From Alphaproteobacteria bacterium US3C007 (GTDB lineage Bacteria; Pseudomonadota; Alphaproteobacteria; Rhodobacterales; Rhodobacteraceae), in NCBI GenBank assembly GCA_034423775.1, contig CP139918.1, forward strand, positions 682,001-746,000: a stretch of 64,000 bases of DNA. The letters are read 5' to 3'. Both the position numbers and the translations under genes were made by a program. This document shows positions 36,516-45,042 of this stretch, piece after piece. The first letter of the stretch is position 1. Each line of letters begins with the position of its first letter. The notes under the pieces are model-generated. The model was not told the DNA's origin. It searched no databases and saw only the letters and a list, made by a program, of their open reading frames with translations.

Positions 36516-37262
36516 ATGAAAACGGCACTGATCACAGGGGGCGCGCGCGGCATCGGCTTGGCAACAGCGCATATTTTTGCGGAAAACGGCTATCAAGTGG
36601 TTTTGCTTGACCGGGATGCGCAAGCACTCGACGCTGCTGCACTAGACCTTCCCGCCGCAGAAATTTTGGTATTCGACGTGTCTAACCCGCAAGCCTCGGG
36701 GCAAATCGCGCAAGAGATACAAACCCGGCTGGGGCGACTTGATTGCCTTGTCAACAATGCTGGTGTGGCTGATTTTGGTCCGATTGAAGATTGCGATCCA
36801 GCCATTTGGCGCAAGGTTATGGATACGAATTTGGATGGTATGTTTTACCTCAGCCAAGCCCTAACACCGCTGCTGCGTGACACGCGGGGCAGCATTGTCA
36901 ATATCGCCTCTATTTCAGGTCTGCGTGCTTCGACCTTGCGCGTTGCTTATGGCACTTCAAAAGCGGCGGTAATGCAGCTTACAAAACAACAAGCCATTGA
37001 ATTGGGCGAATATGGCATTCGCGCCAATTGCGTGGCCCCCGGCCCAGTGCGCACAAAATTGGCGATGGCCGTTCACACCCCAGAGATTATTGACGCCTAT
37101 CATGACGCCATCCCTTTAAACCGTTATGGCAACGAGCGCGAAATTGGCGAAGTCATCTTTTTTCTATGCTCTGAGAAAGCTTCTTTTGTAACAGGCCAAG
37201 TGGTTGCCGCGGATGGCGGCTTTGAGGCAACGGGTGTTGGACTGCCAGCGCTGCGCGTCTAA
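36516..37262 (+). CDS. SDR-family oxidoreductase (3-oxoacyl-ACP reductase-like)
   Basis: 248 residues. TGGARGIG cofactor loop, NNAG, catalytic Ser in SISGLRAS, YGTSK (Tyr and Lys), and the C-terminal FVTGQVVAADGGFEATG typical of classical SDRs. The start at 36516 follows AGGA; an upstream in-frame start adds 16 unrelated residues. First of three neighbouring rightward genes (SDR, SDR, crotonase). Substrate unknown. Confidence 0.9.
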   Translation: MKTALITGGARGIGLATAHIFAENGYQVVLLDRDAQALDAAALDLPAAEILVFDVSNPQASGQIAQEIQTRLGRLDCLVNNAGVADFGPIEDCDPAIWRKVMDTNLDGMFYLSQALTPLLRDTRGSIVNIASISGLRASTLRVAYGTSKAAVMQLTKQQAIELGEYGIRANCVAPGPVRTKLAMAVHTPEIIDAYHDAIPLNRYGNEREIGEVIFFLCSEKASFVTGQVVAADGGFEATGVGLPALRV

Positions 37263-37397
37263 ACCCTATGCCTGAAAAAGACACGCGGCCTGAAGCAGAG
37301 ATCAAAGATCATGTTTAACACCCGATCCCGCTACCCATAGCCTCTTCGCCTCTATATATAGGCGTGGCGAACCCTAGATCTGAAAGCGAGCATATAG

Positions 37398-38150
37398 ATG
37401 AAAGACCTCACCGGCAAAACAGCTGTAATCACCGGTGCCAGCCGTGGCATTGGGGCGGCAACTGCCGCGGAATTGGCCGCTGCCGGCGCCAATGTTTGCC
37501 TTTTGGCGCGCAGCGAAACTCAGATTATTGAACTGGCGAACGATATCGGGCCTCGCGCCATGGCGCGGGCCTGCGATGTCGCCGATTACGCGGCCGTAGA
37601 CGCTGCGATCCGCGCCGCACAAGCAGCGTTTGGCAGCGTTGATATTCTGATTAATAACGCGGGTGTGATTGCCCCAATCAGCGCTTTGGCCAGCGTCGAG
37701 CCGCAAGAGTGGTCACAAATGATCGATATCAACCTGAAAGGCGTGTTTTATGGCATCCGCGCGGCCCTGCCGATCATGCAGGCCCAAGGCGCAGGAACGA
37801 TCCTGACCGTGAGTTCGGGCGCGGCGCATCATGCGGTAGAGGGCTGGAGCGGCTATTGTGCGTCAAAAGCTGGGGCCGCCATGCTGACCGAATCTTTGCA
37901 TTTAGAGCATCACAAAGACGGTATTCGAAGCATGGGCTTATCACCGGGAACCGTTGCAACCCAAATGCAGAAAGACATCAAAGCCAGCGGTATTAACCCT
38001 GTCAGCCAGCTTGACTGGTCGGCGCATATTGCCACAGATTGGCCCGCCAAAGCGCTTGTTTGGATGTGCACCAGCGCCGCCGACCCTTATTTGGGTACGG
38101 AATTATCGCTGCGCGATACCGCGTTTCGCCAAAAACTGGGCCTGCTATGA
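37398..38150 (+). CDS. SDR-family oxidoreductase
   Basis: 250 residues. TGASRGIG, NNAGV, SSGAA catalytic Ser and YCASK are present. The C-terminus differs from FabG-like SDRs (lacks the usual GG end). A 135-bp gap with a TATATA and small palindrome separates it from the first SDR, so it may have its own promoter. Its stop overlaps the start of the crotonase gene by 4 bp (ATGA). Confidence 0.9.
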   Translation: MKDLTGKTAVITGASRGIGAATAAELAAAGANVCLLARSETQIIELANDIGPRAMARACDVADYAAVDAAIRAAQAAFGSVDILINNAGVIAPISALASVEPQEWSQMIDINLKGVFYGIRAALPIMQAQGAGTILTVSSGAAHHAVEGWSGYCASKAGAAMLTESLHLEHHKDGIRSMGLSPGTVATQMQKDIKASGINPVSQLDWSAHIATDWPAKALVWMCTSAADPYLGTELSLRDTAFRQKLGLL

Positions 38151-38773
38151 TCCAGCTTCACAAAGACGGCACTATTTGGCGTTTAACCTTAGATCGGCCC
38201 GATAAAGCCAATTCGTTGACGCAAGACATGCTGGAAGAGATTTTACAAATCGTGCAGATGGCGCAAACAGCACAGGCTCTCATCATAACCGGCGCAGGTA
38301 AAACATTCAGCGCCGGAGCGGATCTAGATCAAGCCGCGCTGGGATTGGCAACCTCGGATATTTGGGAGCGCGTTTCAACCGCGATTGCCGATTTGCCGGC
38401 GCTGACAATTGCGGCCTTAAACGGCACTTTAGCAGGCGGCGCGTTTGGCATGGCCTTGGCCTGCGATTTACGCCTTGCCGTTCCAGAAGCCAAATTTTTC
38501 TACCCCGTAATGGAGCGCGGGTTTCTACCGCAACCTAGCGATCCGGGAAGATTGCGCGCACTGATTGGGCCCGCACGAAGCAAATTAATTTTAATGGCCG
38601 GTCATAAAATGACCGCCACAGACGCATTGAATGCCGGGTTGATCGACCAAATATGCGCCAAAGATACGCTTATCGCAGCAGCCTATCGGATGACAGAAAA
38701 GGTCAGCAAAGCGCAAGCCAGCCATGTGGCCGCGATAAAAGCAATGTGCAACGCCAGCCGAGGCACGCTTTAG
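38147..38773 (+). CDS. Short crotonase-fold protein lacking hydratase glutamates
   Basis: 208 residues, shorter than the usual 255-260. The N-terminal RPDKANSLT and oxyanion-hole strands (GAGKTFSAGADL, NGTLAGGAFGMALACD) are crotonase-like. Where enoyl-CoA hydratase has its two catalytic Glu residues, GGxE and PE, this protein reads GGAFG and YPVMERG, so both look absent. It may be an isomerase, hydrolase or lyase of the superfamily, or be inactive. Start at 38147 overlaps the SDR stop, suggesting joint action on a substrate. Confidence 0.82.
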   Translation: MIQLHKDGTIWRLTLDRPDKANSLTQDMLEEILQIVQMAQTAQALIITGAGKTFSAGADLDQAALGLATSDIWERVSTAIADLPALTIAALNGTLAGGAFGMALACDLRLAVPEAKFFYPVMERGFLPQPSDPGRLRALIGPARSKLILMAGHKMTATDALNAGLIDQICAKDTLIAAAYRMTEKVSKAQASHVAAIKAMCNASRGTL

Positions 38774-39060
38774 CGGCGGCGTTTGGGCGTGCGGGATAAA
38801 AACTCCGGCGGCCGTTTCGCCACCCAAGCAATAAATTTTTCCAGACGAGGATGCGTTTTCAATTTTTCAATGGTGGCATAATTGCGGGCTAGCTCGGCCT
38901 CGCTAAGGCAGGCATGAATTTCTTTATGACATTGATGATGCAACAAAACCGTCGGGCCACCTTTGCCGCCTTTTAGCTTGGGCACCAAATGGTGAAGGCT
39001 TTGCGGCGCGTGTGGTGGGATAGGCCGCGCGCATAAAGGGCAGATTGGATCCTCTATCAT
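38770..39060 (-). CDS. HNH endonuclease family protein
   Basis: 96 residues. CPLC near the N-terminus, HHLVPKLKGG (the HH of the HNH) and LLHHQCHKEIHA with the paired Cys form a zinc-supported HNH fold. Such short stand-alone HNH proteins are common in roseobacter genomes, but their function is unknown. Its stop overlaps the convergent crotonase stop by 4 bp. Confidence 0.85.
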   Translation of the reverse strand: MIEDPICPLCARPIPPHAPQSLHHLVPKLKGGKGGPTVLLHHQCHKEIHACLSEAELARNYATIEKLKTHPRLEKFIAWVAKRPPEFLSRTPKRRR

Positions 39061-39245
39061 CGCTAAGCCTTTATTCTCTTACGCGTCACTGTAAAGGATC
39101 TAGCTTGAAATGCTGTTCAGAAAAGCAGGCGCCGCAAAACAGGCTGAACGACGATAAATACCGGTGGATCAATAGCCCGGATAGGCTTAGACCCTAAGCG
39201 CAAAGCGTTAAGCACCGCCGTCATAAACCAAGGAGACTGCTCAGA

Positions 39246-39311
39246 ATGATCAAAGAGACGCGTTGCATTGATCTGATAAGCTTATCGGCTATCTGCAGGG
39301 GGAGGGCATGA
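39246..39311 (+). CDS. Possible 21-codon leader peptide coupled to the flavoprotein gene
   Basis: ATG with AAGGAG 10 bases upstream opens a 21-residue frame (MIKETRCIDLISLSAICRGR, then A) whose TGA overlaps the ATG of the next gene (ATGA). The arrangement is like translational coupling. A GCTTAG/CTAAGC hairpin lies at 39185-39199. There is no homology to support it, so it is tentative. Confidence 0.35.
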   Translation: MIKETRCIDLISLSAICRGRA

Positions 39312-40495
39312 GCAATTCAGCGCTAATCATCGGGGCCGGTCCGGCGGGGCTTATGGCCGCAGAGCGGTTGCTGGCGCAAGGCGCGCAGGTGCAGATTTTC
39401 GACGCGAAACCCTCTATCGGGCGAAAATTTCTTATGGCGGGAAAATCAGGTTTAAACCTGACCAAAAATGAGCCTCTCGCAATCTTTCAAAATCAATATT
39501 ACGACGCCAGCGCGCAATTGGCCCCCATGCTCAATGATTTTGGACCAGCCGACGTGATGCGTTGGGCGAATGCGCTGGGCGCAGACGTGTTTAGCGGATC
39601 TTCTGGCCGCGTCTTTCCAAAAGTTATGAAAGCCTCGCCTCTCTTGCGCGCCTGGATGCTTCGTCTTCAAAATGCAGGGGCTGAACTGCGCGTGAAATCG
39701 CGGTGGAGGACGCTTAGCAAAGATGGCTGCTTTGGATTTGAAACCCCAAGCGGACCCGCACAGATCACCCCAGATGTTGCGGTTTTGGCGCTTGGCGGGG
39801 GCAGTTGGAAAAAACTGGGCTCTGACGGGCAGTGGATTGATATTCTGGCGCAGCGCGGCGTAGCAAGCGCACCCTTTGAGCCCTCAAACGCGGCACTGCA
39901 GGTGGCCTGGTCACCCTATATGCAGAAACTCTATGGCCAGCCTATTAAATCCGTAGCACTGACAGCGGGGGGGTATAAAAGCCGCGGCGAGGTGATCCTA
40001 AGTAAGCAGGGCTTAGAGGGCAGCGGTATTTATACGCTCAGCCCAGCGCTCCGCCAGCGCCAAAAGCTGTTTATCGATCTTGCGCCAGATCTTACGATTG
40101 CGCAGATCGCGACGGCATTGCAGCGGCCAAAGGGCAAAAACAGCCTCTCAAATTTTTTACGCAAAACCTTGCGCCTACCCCCGGTTAAGATTGCTTTGCT
40201 GCAAGAACTGGCCCGCCCATTGCCCACCGACCCCGCGGCGCTGGCCCGCATGATCAAAGCCCTGCCGCTCGCCTATACGGGGCTTGCTCCCTTGGATGAA
40301 GCAATTTCCACAGCGGGCGGCGTGCGATGGCAGGATCTCAATGCGGGCCTGATGCTCAAAAAATTACCTGGTGTTTTTTGCGCTGGCGAAATGTTGGATT
40401 GGGAAGCGCCAACGGGGGGCTATCTGATAAATGCCTGCCTAGCCACCGGTGCTTGGGCCGGCGATCATGCGGCAAACTATGCGGCTCAAAGCTAA
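39308..40495 (+). CDS. HI0933/YhiN-type FAD flavoprotein (TIGR03862-like)
   Basis: 395 residues. N-terminal FAD motif IIGAGPAGLMAAERL, GRKFLMAGKSGLNLTKNE typical of the HI0933 family, VLALGGGSWKKLGSDG, and the C-terminal CAGEMLDWEAPTGGYLINACLATG. Biochemical role is unknown. GGGGGAGG precedes the ATG. Confidence 0.9.
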   Translation: MSNSALIIGAGPAGLMAAERLLAQGAQVQIFDAKPSIGRKFLMAGKSGLNLTKNEPLAIFQNQYYDASAQLAPMLNDFGPADVMRWANALGADVFSGSSGRVFPKVMKASPLLRAWMLRLQNAGAELRVKSRWRTLSKDGCFGFETPSGPAQITPDVAVLALGGGSWKKLGSDGQWIDILAQRGVASAPFEPSNAALQVAWSPYMQKLYGQPIKSVALTAGGYKSRGEVILSKQGLEGSGIYTLSPALRQRQKLFIDLAPDLTIAQIATALQRPKGKNSLSNFLRKTLRLPPVKIALLQELARPLPTDPAALARMIKALPLAYTGLAPLDEAISTAGGVRWQDLNAGLMLKKLPGVFCAGEMLDWEAPTGGYLINACLATGAWAGDHAANYAAQS

Positions 40496-40630
40496 AACAA
40501 ACCTGTCTAGCGCGTCAAAAGCCCGTGGCATGTAAACGTTTAAAATACCCCTATTTTGCGATCTAGCAAAGTTTTACAATATGCGATTATCGATGGAAGA
40601 ATCGCCGCCACTCATGCTAAACCTTGTGGT

Positions 40631-42493
40631 ATGCAAGCTGAGACACCCCATATCTTCAAAGAACGCCCCCTGATCCGGCAGTTAGATGACGCAGCGGTAA
40701 ACCGCATCGCAGCCGGCGAAGTGGTCGAGCGCCCGGCCTCTGCAGTCAAAGAGCTGACAGAAAATGCCATTGATGCCGGAGCACGGCGCATTTCCATTGA
40801 TATCGCCGATGGAGGCAAAACGCTGATCCGCATCACTGATGACGGTCACGGCATGACAGCGGATGATCTGCCCTTAGCCCTATCCCGCCATGCCACATCT
40901 AAAATTGACGGAAGTGACCTGCTGAATATTGAAAGTTTCGGATTTCGAGGCGAAGCCCTGCCATCATTGGGCGCCGTTGGAAGGCTTTCCATTACCAGTC
41001 GCGCTGCCGGCCATGAGGGCGCCGAAATCACCGTTTCAGGAAGCGTGCAATCGGCGGTAAAACCAGCAGCGCTTAGCGCGGGCACAGTGGTCGAGCTGCG
41101 TGATTTATTCTTTGCCACGCCGGCGCGCTTAAAGTTTATGCGCAGCGAGCGCGCTGAAACCCAAGCAATCAGCGATGTTATTCGCCGCTTGGCCATGGCA
41201 GAGCCTGCAATCGGGTTCGTGTTGCGAGATGTCTCGGGAGGCGCGCAGCGGATGATCTTGCAGCTTGCCCCGGAAGACGCCCCGTATTTCGAGGCATTGG
41301 CAAACCGGTTGTCAAAACTCTTGGGCCAAGAGTTTATCGAGAATGCGCTGCGCATCGAAACCGAGCGCGAGCACCTTCGTTTAACCGGCTATGCTGCATT
41401 GCCCACCTATTCGCGCGGAGCCGCCATTAATCAATATATTTTCGTCAATGGCCGCCCGGTGCGCGATAAAACGTTGAATGGCGCGTTAAGAGCGGCCTAT
41501 TCTGACGTGTTGTCGCGCGATCGGCATCCGGCCGCAGCGCTCAACATCACCTGCGATCCGCATTTGGTCGATGTCAACGTGCATCCTGCAAAATCAGAAG
41601 TCCGGTTTCGAGATCCATCCGCAGCGCGCAGTTTGATCGTTTCGGGCCTGCGCGCCGCCCTTTCCGAGGAAGGACACCGAGCATCAAGCACCGTTGCAGC
41701 AGCAGCGCTTGACGCGCTGAAGCCAGGCCAGCCCCGCGCGCCCGTTTATCAGATGCCGCGCCTCTCGACCAAAAGCAAAGTTGAAAGCTATCGGTTCCAA
41801 TCCCCAGAATTTGCCGAACCAAGCGCCTCATATGTCGCGCAAGAGCCACAGCAGGCAAAGCCAAAGACACCCGCAACCGCGGATGACTCACAGCCAATTG
41901 CTGAACAAGATCATTTTCCCTTGGGCGCAGCGAGAGGCCAAATTCACGAGAACTACATCATTGCCCAAACCGAAAACGGCCTTGTGATTGTGGATCAACA
42001 CGCAGCCCATGAACGCCTTGTTTACGAAAAGCTGAAAGCGCAAATGGCGGAAACCGGCGTCGCCACGCAAGCGCTTTTGATTCCAGATATTGTTGAGCTT
42101 CCAGCTGAAACATGCGCTGATCTTCTGCAACGCTCCCAAGAGCTGGCCGAACTGGGGCTGATCATTGAGGCCTTTGGGGGAAGCGCCATAGCAGTGCGCG
42201 AAACACCGGCTATTTTGGGCCCCGTGAGCGCAAAACCCCTGATCATGGATCTGGTGGATGAGCTGCAAGATCTGGGCAATAGCGAAAAAATCAAAACCAA
42301 GATCCAAGAAATTCTGAGCCGGATTTCCTGCCATGGATCTATTCGCTCTGGGCGCAGAATGCGGCCCGAAGAAATGAATGCATTGCTGCGCGATATGGAG
42401 AAAACGCCGCTTTCGGGCCAATGTAATCATGGTCGGCCAACGTATATAGAATTAAAACTGGCGGATATCGAACGCTTATTCGGGCGTAGCTGA
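40631..42493 (+). CDS. mutL: DNA mismatch repair protein MutL
   Basis: 620 residues. N-terminal GHKL ATPase: NAIDAGA, DDGHGM and GFRGEAL. C-terminal domain contains DQHAAHERLVYE, which fits the DQHA-x2-E-x4-E metal-binding motif of nicking MutL proteins, so it is probably an endonuclease. The start at 40631 gives a family-type N-terminus after a short tail (PLIRQLDDAAVNRIAAGEVV); an in-frame ATG 75 bp upstream is less likely. Stop overlaps rmuC by 1 bp. Confidence 0.95.
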   Translation: MQAETPHIFKERPLIRQLDDAAVNRIAAGEVVERPASAVKELTENAIDAGARRISIDIADGGKTLIRITDDGHGMTADDLPLALSRHATSKIDGSDLLNIESFGFRGEALPSLGAVGRLSITSRAAGHEGAEITVSGSVQSAVKPAALSAGTVVELRDLFFATPARLKFMRSERAETQAISDVIRRLAMAEPAIGFVLRDVSGGAQRMILQLAPEDAPYFEALANRLSKLLGQEFIENALRIETEREHLRLTGYAALPTYSRGAAINQYIFVNGRPVRDKTLNGALRAAYSDVLSRDRHPAAALNITCDPHLVDVNVHPAKSEVRFRDPSAARSLIVSGLRAALSEEGHRASSTVAAAALDALKPGQPRAPVYQMPRLSTKSKVESYRFQSPEFAEPSASYVAQEPQQAKPKTPATADDSQPIAEQDHFPLGAARGQIHENYIIAQTENGLVIVDQHAAHERLVYEKLKAQMAETGVATQALLIPDIVELPAETCADLLQRSQELAELGLIIEAFGGSAIAVRETPAILGPVSAKPLIMDLVDELQDLGNSEKIKTKIQEILSRISCHGSIRSGRRMRPEEMNALLRDMEKTPLSGQCNHGRPTYIELKLADIERLFGRS

Positions 42494-43644
42494 TGGAAAA
42501 CACGCCTCTCCTTTCAAACAATCCGATGGTTTTTCTTGTGCTTGGCCTGCTGCTGGCGGTCTTGATTTGGTGGATTTCTACCTTGCGTAAATCCGGCCAG
42601 TCAAACGGGCTTGCAGAACAAGAAATGAGCCTTTTGGTCAAACAATTGCAGGCCCTAAGTGACGGCCAAGAGCGTTTATCAGGCGGGCTACACCACGTGT
42701 CAGAAGCCAATGCCAAGGCGCAAACCAACATGCTGGCCTTGATGGAGCAACGTCTTGCGCAAGTTCAGCAACAGCTCTCTGAAAATATGCATGGCTCAGC
42801 CCGCCGGACTGCCCAATCTTTGGGGGATCTTCAGCAGCGCTTAGCCACCATTGATAAAGCACAAGAGAACATCACCAAGCTCTCAGGGGATGTTTTGAGT
42901 TTGCAGGATATTTTGTCAAACAAACAAACACGCGGGGCATTCGGTGAAATTCAATTGCATGACATCGTGATCAAAGCCTTGCCACAAGACAGTTTTACGA
43001 TGCAAGCCACCCTTTCAAACGGGCGGCGCGCAGATTGTATTATTCACCTTCCCAACCCGCCTGGGCCAATCGCCATCGACAGTAAATTTCCCCTAGAAGC
43101 TTATGAAGCGATGCGGCGGGCCAGCACAGAGGCCGATTTGGCAGAGGCGGCGCGGCAATTTCGAACAGCGCTGCGCAAACATATCAAGGATATCAGCGAG
43201 AAATATATTATCGAGGGGGAAACCGCGGATGGCGCGCTGATGTTTTTGCCGTCAGAAGCGGTTTACGCTGAGATCCACGCGAATTTCCCAGATTTGGTGC
43301 GTGAAAGCTTTGCAGCGCGCGTTTGGATCGTATCCCCCACCACCTGCATGGCCACGTTAAATACAATGCGCGCCATTCTCAAAGATGCCCGCATGCGCGC
43401 GCAAGCAGGATCCATCCGCCGCGAATTAGGCCTTCTGTATCAAGATGTTGACAGATTAGGCACGCGGGTTGAAAACCTTGACCGTCATTTCGGTCAAGCC
43501 GCAAAAGATCTGTCTGAAATCAAAATCAGCTCGGAAAAAGCTGGAAGACGGGCGCGCCGCTTGGATAATTTTGACTTTGAAGAGTTGGCTCCAAGCGAGG
43601 CAGAACCTCCGCTGGTGCCCCCAACACCCGCAAAAGACCCGTAA
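42493..43644 (+). CDS. rmuC: DNA recombination protein RmuC homolog
   Basis: 383 residues. One N-terminal membrane helix (about 12-28), a long coiled coil (about 38-140, with DGQERLSGGLHHV) and the RmuC nuclease-like domain (GAFGEIQLHDIV, AIDSKFPLEAYE, FLPSEAVYAEI). Thought to limit DNA inversions or rearrangements. Starts in the TGATG of the mutL stop. Confidence 0.93.
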   Translation: MENTPLLSNNPMVFLVLGLLLAVLIWWISTLRKSGQSNGLAEQEMSLLVKQLQALSDGQERLSGGLHHVSEANAKAQTNMLALMEQRLAQVQQQLSENMHGSARRTAQSLGDLQQRLATIDKAQENITKLSGDVLSLQDILSNKQTRGAFGEIQLHDIVIKALPQDSFTMQATLSNGRRADCIIHLPNPPGPIAIDSKFPLEAYEAMRRASTEADLAEAARQFRTALRKHIKDISEKYIIEGETADGALMFLPSEAVYAEIHANFPDLVRESFAARVWIVSPTTCMATLNTMRAILKDARMRAQAGSIRRELGLLYQDVDRLGTRVENLDRHFGQAAKDLSEIKISSEKAGRRARRLDNFDFEELAPSEAEPPLVPPTPAKDP

Positions 43645-43861
43645 GCCAAATGAGCACGAACGTGTCGAGACGCTTGCCAATAAACTTTGTTTGTATGAAA
43701 ATGCGCGATGCAGCGATCAGGCTCGGATCAAAGCGTTGCCAGCTTGCATTGTTTTGTGGCTAAATTGAATTCTTTGCATGATAATCTTTTGATAAGGCTT
43801 CACCTTGAGATAGACAGCGCTTATAGGCTAACACTTGTAAAAACGTGGCGAGATACACCAA

Positions 43862-44671
43862 GTGGCACATATCATTGTTGTCGGAAATGAAAAAGGCGGC
43901 GCTGGCAAGTCAACAGTCACGATGCATTTGGCGACCGCGCTGTCGCGCATGGGCCATCGGGTTGCAGGGCTTGATTTGGATCTGCGCCAACAAACATTTG
44001 CCCGCTATTGCTTGAACCGTAAAAAATATCAGGATGAGGCGGGGCTAAGTTTCCCAAGCCCACAACATTTTAGCCTGCCTGAAATTGAAAAATCCGCCGT
44101 ACCTGAAGACGAAAACATCTATGATCACAGATTGTCAGCCGCGATCGTTGAGATGGAACCCGGTAGCGATTTTATTATGATAGATTGCCCAGGCTCGCAT
44201 ACACGCTTGAGCCAGGTCGCCCATTCGCTTGCCGATACACTGATCACCCCGCTGAATGACAGCTTTGTCGATTTTGATCTCTTGGCGCATATCAGCAGTG
44301 ATGGGCAAACCATCGCCGGCCCGTCTGTTTATTCGGAAATGGTCTGGCATGCCCGGCAATTGCGCGCGCAGGCTGGTTTAAAGCCGATCGACTGGATTGT
44401 GTTGCGCAACCGCGTGGGCGCGCAGCAAATGGTCAATAAACAAAAAATGAGCAAGGCACTGGAAGAATTGGCCGACCGGATCGGGTTCCGGATTGCACCC
44501 GGTTTCAATGAGCGGGTGATTTTCAGAGAGCTGTTCCCGCGCGGGCTTACCTTGCTTGATCTTAAAGATACCGGGGTGCGGCAGTTGAATATGTCAAATA
44601 TTGCCGCCCGCCAAGAATTGCGCGATCTGCTTAAAACGCTAGAGCTTCCCGAAGTTGAGCTTAATTTTTAG
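43862..44671 (+). CDS. mipZ: ParA-family division-plane ATPase MipZ (GTG start)
   Basis: 269 residues. MAHIIVVGNEKGGAGKSTVTMHLA is the MipZ-type Walker A region with deviant lysine; DLDLRQQTFARY and DCPG follow. MipZ forms a gradient from the ParB-bound pole and blocks FtsZ at sites other than midcell in alphaproteobacteria. Start is GTG with a weak GGCGAG upstream, which may limit expression. No parB nearby. Confidence 0.93.
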   Translation: MAHIIVVGNEKGGAGKSTVTMHLATALSRMGHRVAGLDLDLRQQTFARYCLNRKKYQDEAGLSFPSPQHFSLPEIEKSAVPEDENIYDHRLSAAIVEMEPGSDFIMIDCPGSHTRLSQVAHSLADTLITPLNDSFVDFDLLAHISSDGQTIAGPSVYSEMVWHARQLRAQAGLKPIDWIVLRNRVGAQQMVNKQKMSKALEELADRIGFRIAPGFNERVIFRELFPRGLTLLDLKDTGVRQLNMSNIAARQELRDLLKTLELPEVELNF

Positions 44672-44782
44672 CGGCTTTGATTGCCTCAGCTAGCGGCCTA
44701 AATCAGTAAATCCGCGCAATCCGACTGTAGCGCGCTATCTCACGATCAAACCTGTTCGATGCGCAGGAAAGGAAAATATCGC

Positions 44783-45040
44783 ATGACGAAATTCGCGCCG
44801 CCGCGCCAAGAGCTGATATTTAGGTTGGTTCTATCCATCCTCGCGCTCGCGCTGCTTGTCTTTGCGCTGAGCCAACGCAGCGTCAGTTCAGCCGCCGGAG
44901 TAGAAATGGTCGCCGCCGCGGTGCTTTTCTTTGGAGGCACCATCGGCTGGACCCTGTGGCGATTGTTTAAAAGCAAAACTCCGTTCAACAAACGCTCTGA
45001 AAGCCGCAGCTCTGCGTCAGACCGCTCATCGCAGCCATAA
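44783..45040 (+). CDS. Small membrane protein
   Basis: 85 residues with two hydrophobic segments (about 13-30 and 42-62) and a basic, Ser-rich tail. Strong AGGAAAGGAAAA before the ATG at 44783; an in-frame ATG 24 bp upstream would overlap that site. No recognised family. Ends 2 bp before the convergent TPP enzyme. Confidence 0.7.
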   Translation: MTKFAPPRQELIFRLVLSILALALLVFALSQRSVSSAAGVEMVAAAVLFFGGTIGWTLWRLFKSKTPFNKRSESRSSASDRSSQP

Positions 45041-45042
45041 CG

